Assembly (NCBI GenBank): GCA_044370475.1
Contig: JBILVK010000061.1
Coordinates: 1-16,498, forward strand
Source: B1 sp044370475
GTDB taxonomy: Bacteria; Bacteroidota; Bacteroidia; UKL13-3
Reading direction: 5' to 3'
Length of the DNA: 16,498 nt
Part shown: positions 14,186-16,498 of the stretch, piece by piece
Layout of the letters: each line of letters begins with the position of its first letter
How positions within the stretch are numbered: the first letter of the stretch is position 1
Notes under the pieces: model-generated
The model's database searches: none
Told to the model about the DNA's origin: nothing
What the model saw: the letters and a program-made list of their open reading frames with translations, nothing else
Made by a program: the position numbers and the translations under genes

Positions 14186-16498
14186 ATGTCAAATTCGAGC
14201 CAAATTCGCCGTCAGTTCCTAGATTTCTTCCAAAGCAAGGGTCACCAAATAGTACCATCTGCCCCAATAGTTGTAAAAAATGACCCCACTTTAATGTTCA
14301 CCAATGCCGGTATGAACCAATTTAAAGATTGGTTTTTGGGCAATGAAGAACCTAAGTATAAGCGTGTGGCCGATACCCAAAAATGTTTGCGTGTAAGTGG
14401 TAAGCACAATGATTTGGAAGAAGTAGGCGTAGATACCTACCACCACACCATGTTTGAGATGTTGGGCAATTGGAGTTTTGGCGATTATTTTAAAAAGGAA
14501 GCCATAGAATGGGCTTGGGAATTGCTCACAGAAGTGTACAAATTACCTAAAGATCGTTTGTATGTTACCGTGTTTGAAGGGGATGCCAAAGAGAACCTGG
14601 CTTTCGATCAAGAGGCCTATGATAATTGGGCGCTTTGGATCGAACCGAAACGTATTTTAAATGGCAACAAAAAGGATAATTTTTGGGAAATGGGCGATAC
14701 TGGTCCTTGCGGACCATGCAGCGAAATACACATAGATTTGCGTTCTGATGCCGAGCGTGCGGCCGTTGATGGCAGTACTTTGGTGAACAACGACCATCCG
14801 CAGGTGATAGAAATTTGGAACAATGTGTTCATGGAATTTAACCGCAAAGCAGATGGCAGTTTGGAGAAATTGCCTGCCCAGCATGTAGATACAGGTATGG
14901 GTTTTGAGCGCTTGTGCCGCGCCATTGAGGCCAAAAATTCTAATTACGATACCGATGTTTTTCTACCATATATTAAGTTTTTAGTGGCCAAAACTGGCAA
15001 AGAATTTGGTCGGTCTGAACCAATTGATATTGCGATGCGTGTGTTGGCAGATCATATACGTACCATCAGTTTTGCGATACTTGACGGACAATTGCCATCG
15101 AATACAGGAGCCGGTTATGTGATACGTAGAATTTTGCGCAGGGCGGTAAGGTATTATTATTCTTTCTTGGATACCCGTGAGCCACTGTTATACCAAATGG
15201 TGACCTTGGTGGGCGAATCTTTTGCAGATATTTTCCCGGAGGTAAAAGAGAAAAAGGCCTTTTTGGAACAAGTGATTAAGGAAGAAGAATTGGGCTTTTT
15301 GCGCACCTTGGAAAATGGCATAAAGCGCATGGAGCGCATACCTGGGGATATAAATGGCGAAGAGGCTTTTGAGCTGTTTGATACTTATGGTTTTCCGATA
15401 GATTTAACGCAATTGATTGCACGCGAGCGTGGCTCTAAGGTTGATTTAGCAGGCTTTGAGAAGAATTTGCAAATGCAGAAGGAGCGCTCGCGCAAGGCTA
15501 CTGCTTTGGAAACCGACGATTGGGTGGTGCTTGAAGAAAACGACCAAATTAAATTTGTGGGCTATGATTTTGTGGAAGCCGATGTGAAAATTATGCGTTA
15601 CCGCAAGGTGAAAAATAAAGGCAAAGAATTGTATCAATTGGTGTTTAACCAAACGCCATTTTATGCAGAGAGTGGCGGACAAGTAGGGGATACTGGCGTT
15701 ATTATTAGTGCCAACGAACGCATAGAGATATTGGATACGCAGAAGGAAAATAATTTGTTGATTCATATTGTGGCGCAATTGCCAGAAAATGCAGCAGCAA
15801 CTTTTGTGGCAAAAGTTAATGTGGCAAACCGCAGGTTAACCGAGGCCAATCACTCGGCTACGCATTTGTTGCACGCTGCTTTGCGCAAGGTTTTGGGCAC
15901 CCATGTAGAGCAAAAAGGAAGCTTGGTGAATCCTTCGTATTTGCGTTTCGACTTTTCACATTTTAAGGGAATGAGTGAAGCAGAAATTGCGCAAGTGGAG
16001 AAATTGGTGAACCAAAAGATTAGGGAGAATATTGCCTTAGATGAGCGCAGAAGTGTCCCAATAGAAGAGGCTAAGAAAATGGGTGCCATGGCGCTTTTTG
16101 GCGAGAAATATGGCGATGCTGTACGTGTAATTACCTTTGATGAAAATTACAGCAGAGAATTGTGTGGTGGCACACATGTGCGTGCTACTGGCGAAATTGG
16201 TTTGTTTAAACTTCGCTCGGAGGCTGCTGTGGCCGCGGGTGTGCGTAGGATAGAGGCCATTACTTCTTTGGCGGCAGAGGATTTTGTGAATGAGCAAGAG
16301 CAGGTTATTACTTCTTTAAAGGAGGTTTTAAAGGCCAAAGATTTGTTAAAGTCAGTAGAGCAATTGTTGCAAGAAAAGGGAGAATTGCAGCGTAAGTTAG
16401 AGGTGTTTGAAAACGAGAAAACCCAAACGGTTAAATTGGCTTTAAAGAATCAAGTGGTGCAAAGAAATGGTTTTAATAGTTTGGTGGCTAAGGTTGAT
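14186..16498 (+). CDS. alaS: Alanyl-tRNA synthetase (3' end missing)
   Basis: This enzyme charges tRNA-Ala and edits mischarged Ser/Gly. 771 codons are open to the right edge; family members are about 870-880 residues, so only the C-terminal C-Ala/DHHA1 part is cut off. The catalytic domain shows AGMNQF (41-46), GPCGPCSEIH (173-182) and DTGMGFERL (from 235). The tRNA-recognition region includes ADHIRTISFAILDG and GAGYVIRRILRRAVRY. The editing domain has the zinc motifs HSATH (H556, H560) and CGGTH (C660, H664), all intact. The ATG is followed directly by the conserved SSQIRRQFLDFF helix, supporting the start. Confidence 0.97.
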   Translation, partial: MSNSSQIRRQFLDFFQSKGHQIVPSAPIVVKNDPTLMFTNAGMNQFKDWFLGNEEPKYKRVADTQKCLRVSGKHNDLEEVGVDTYHHTMFEMLGNWSFGDYFKKEAIEWAWELLTEVYKLPKDRLYVTVFEGDAKENLAFDQEAYDNWALWIEPKRILNGNKKDNFWEMGDTGPCGPCSEIHIDLRSDAERAAVDGSTLVNNDHPQVIEIWNNVFMEFNRKADGSLEKLPAQHVDTGMGFERLCRAIEAKNSNYDTDVFLPYIKFLVAKTGKEFGRSEPIDIAMRVLADHIRTISFAILDGQLPSNTGAGYVIRRILRRAVRYYYSFLDTREPLLYQMVTLVGESFADIFPEVKEKKAFLEQVIKEEELGFLRTLENGIKRMERIPGDINGEEAFELFDTYGFPIDLTQLIARERGSKVDLAGFEKNLQMQKERSRKATALETDDWVVLEENDQIKFVGYDFVEADVKIMRYRKVKNKGKELYQLVFNQTPFYAESGGQVGDTGVIISANERIEILDTQKENNLLIHIVAQLPENAAATFVAKVNVANRRLTEANHSATHLLHAALRKVLGTHVEQKGSLVNPSYLRFDFSHFKGMSEAEIAQVEKLVNQKIRENIALDERRSVPIEEAKKMGAMALFGEKYGDAVRVITFDENYSRELCGGTHVRATGEIGLFKLRSEAAVAAGVRRIEAITSLAAEDFVNEQEQVITSLKEVLKAKDLLKSVEQLLQEKGELQRKLEVFENEKTQTVKLALKNQVVQRNGFNSLVAKVD
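15010..15023 (+). repeat. Copy of the near-palindrome core TCGGTCTGAACCAA (inside alaS)
   Basis: Exact 14-base match to the copies at 4724-4737 and 12711-12724; the match with 12711 extends one more base (T). In alaS it encodes part of GRSEPI, a different frame from the glgA copy, so codon choice for the same peptide is not the cause. Confidence 0.5.

Noticed and set aside
14309..14323. CCGGTATGAACCAAT in alaS, and the similar CCGGTTGAACCAAT at 13219-13232, as further repeat copies
   Set aside because: The first encodes the invariant AGMNQF motif of AlaRS and the second needs a gap. Coding or chance similarity is enough.
14617..14934. Antisense open frames of 75-105 codons within alaS (also 15446-15778 and 15850-16338)
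   Set aside because: They are complements of a highly conserved coding region, have no recognisable motif, and arise from its codon use.

Overview
The window looks like an ordinary chromosomal stretch from a member of the Bacteroidota. Four things support this. The first gene is the LpxC-FabZ fusion typical of that phylum. A gldC gene is present. Starts lack clear Shine-Dalgarno sequences and two intergenic regions carry the Bacteroidota -7 box TAnnTTTG. The DNA is moderately AT-rich. The genus cannot be named from the sequence. I see no CRISPR array, insertion sequence, phage gene, tRNA or rRNA.

Layout. (1) 2-2524, plus strand: end of lpxC-fabZ, then lpxA and a stand-alone ABC ATPase, almost without gaps. 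(2) 2527-3639, minus strand: lpxB, convergent with the ATPase and only 2 bp away. Regions 1-2 form a lipid A cluster. (3) 3880-6582, plus: glgA-glgC, a glycogen synthesis operon, followed by an anchored coiled-coil protein at 6668-7564. (4) 7653-7694: a perfect 18-bp hairpin serving as a bidirectional terminator between that gene and a minus-strand pair (cupin_5/DUF985 protein, then a DinB-like protein). (5) 8916-10906, plus: a secreted two-domain protein and two paralogous lipoproteins. A tandem duplication of about 680 bp made the second lipoprotein and left a dead tail of the secreted-protein gene between them. (6) 12663-10949, minus: gldC, ECF sigma factor, single-pass anti-sigma-like protein and membrane-anchored CpxP/Spy-like sensor, a likely envelope-stress operon. 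(7) 14039-12727, minus: an M23 murein peptidase and a MerR regulator that overlap by one base. (8) 14186-16498, plus: alaS, running off the window end.

Functionally the window is dominated by envelope construction and surveillance: lipid A genes, a murein hydrolase, lipoproteins, and a sigma/anti-sigma/periplasmic-sensor module. Glycogen storage and alanyl-tRNA synthetase are housekeeping.

The most unusual signal is not a gene. A 15-bp near-palindrome, TTCGGTCTGAACCAA, or close variants of it, appears at seven places in different frames and on both strands. Two copies lie 47 and 64 bp upstream of the glgA and gldC starts, in the same orientation relative to each gene, each followed by an A-tract. 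It may be a regulator operator or a genome-wide iterated repeat. The second signal is the 680-bp tandem duplication with its pseudogene scar.
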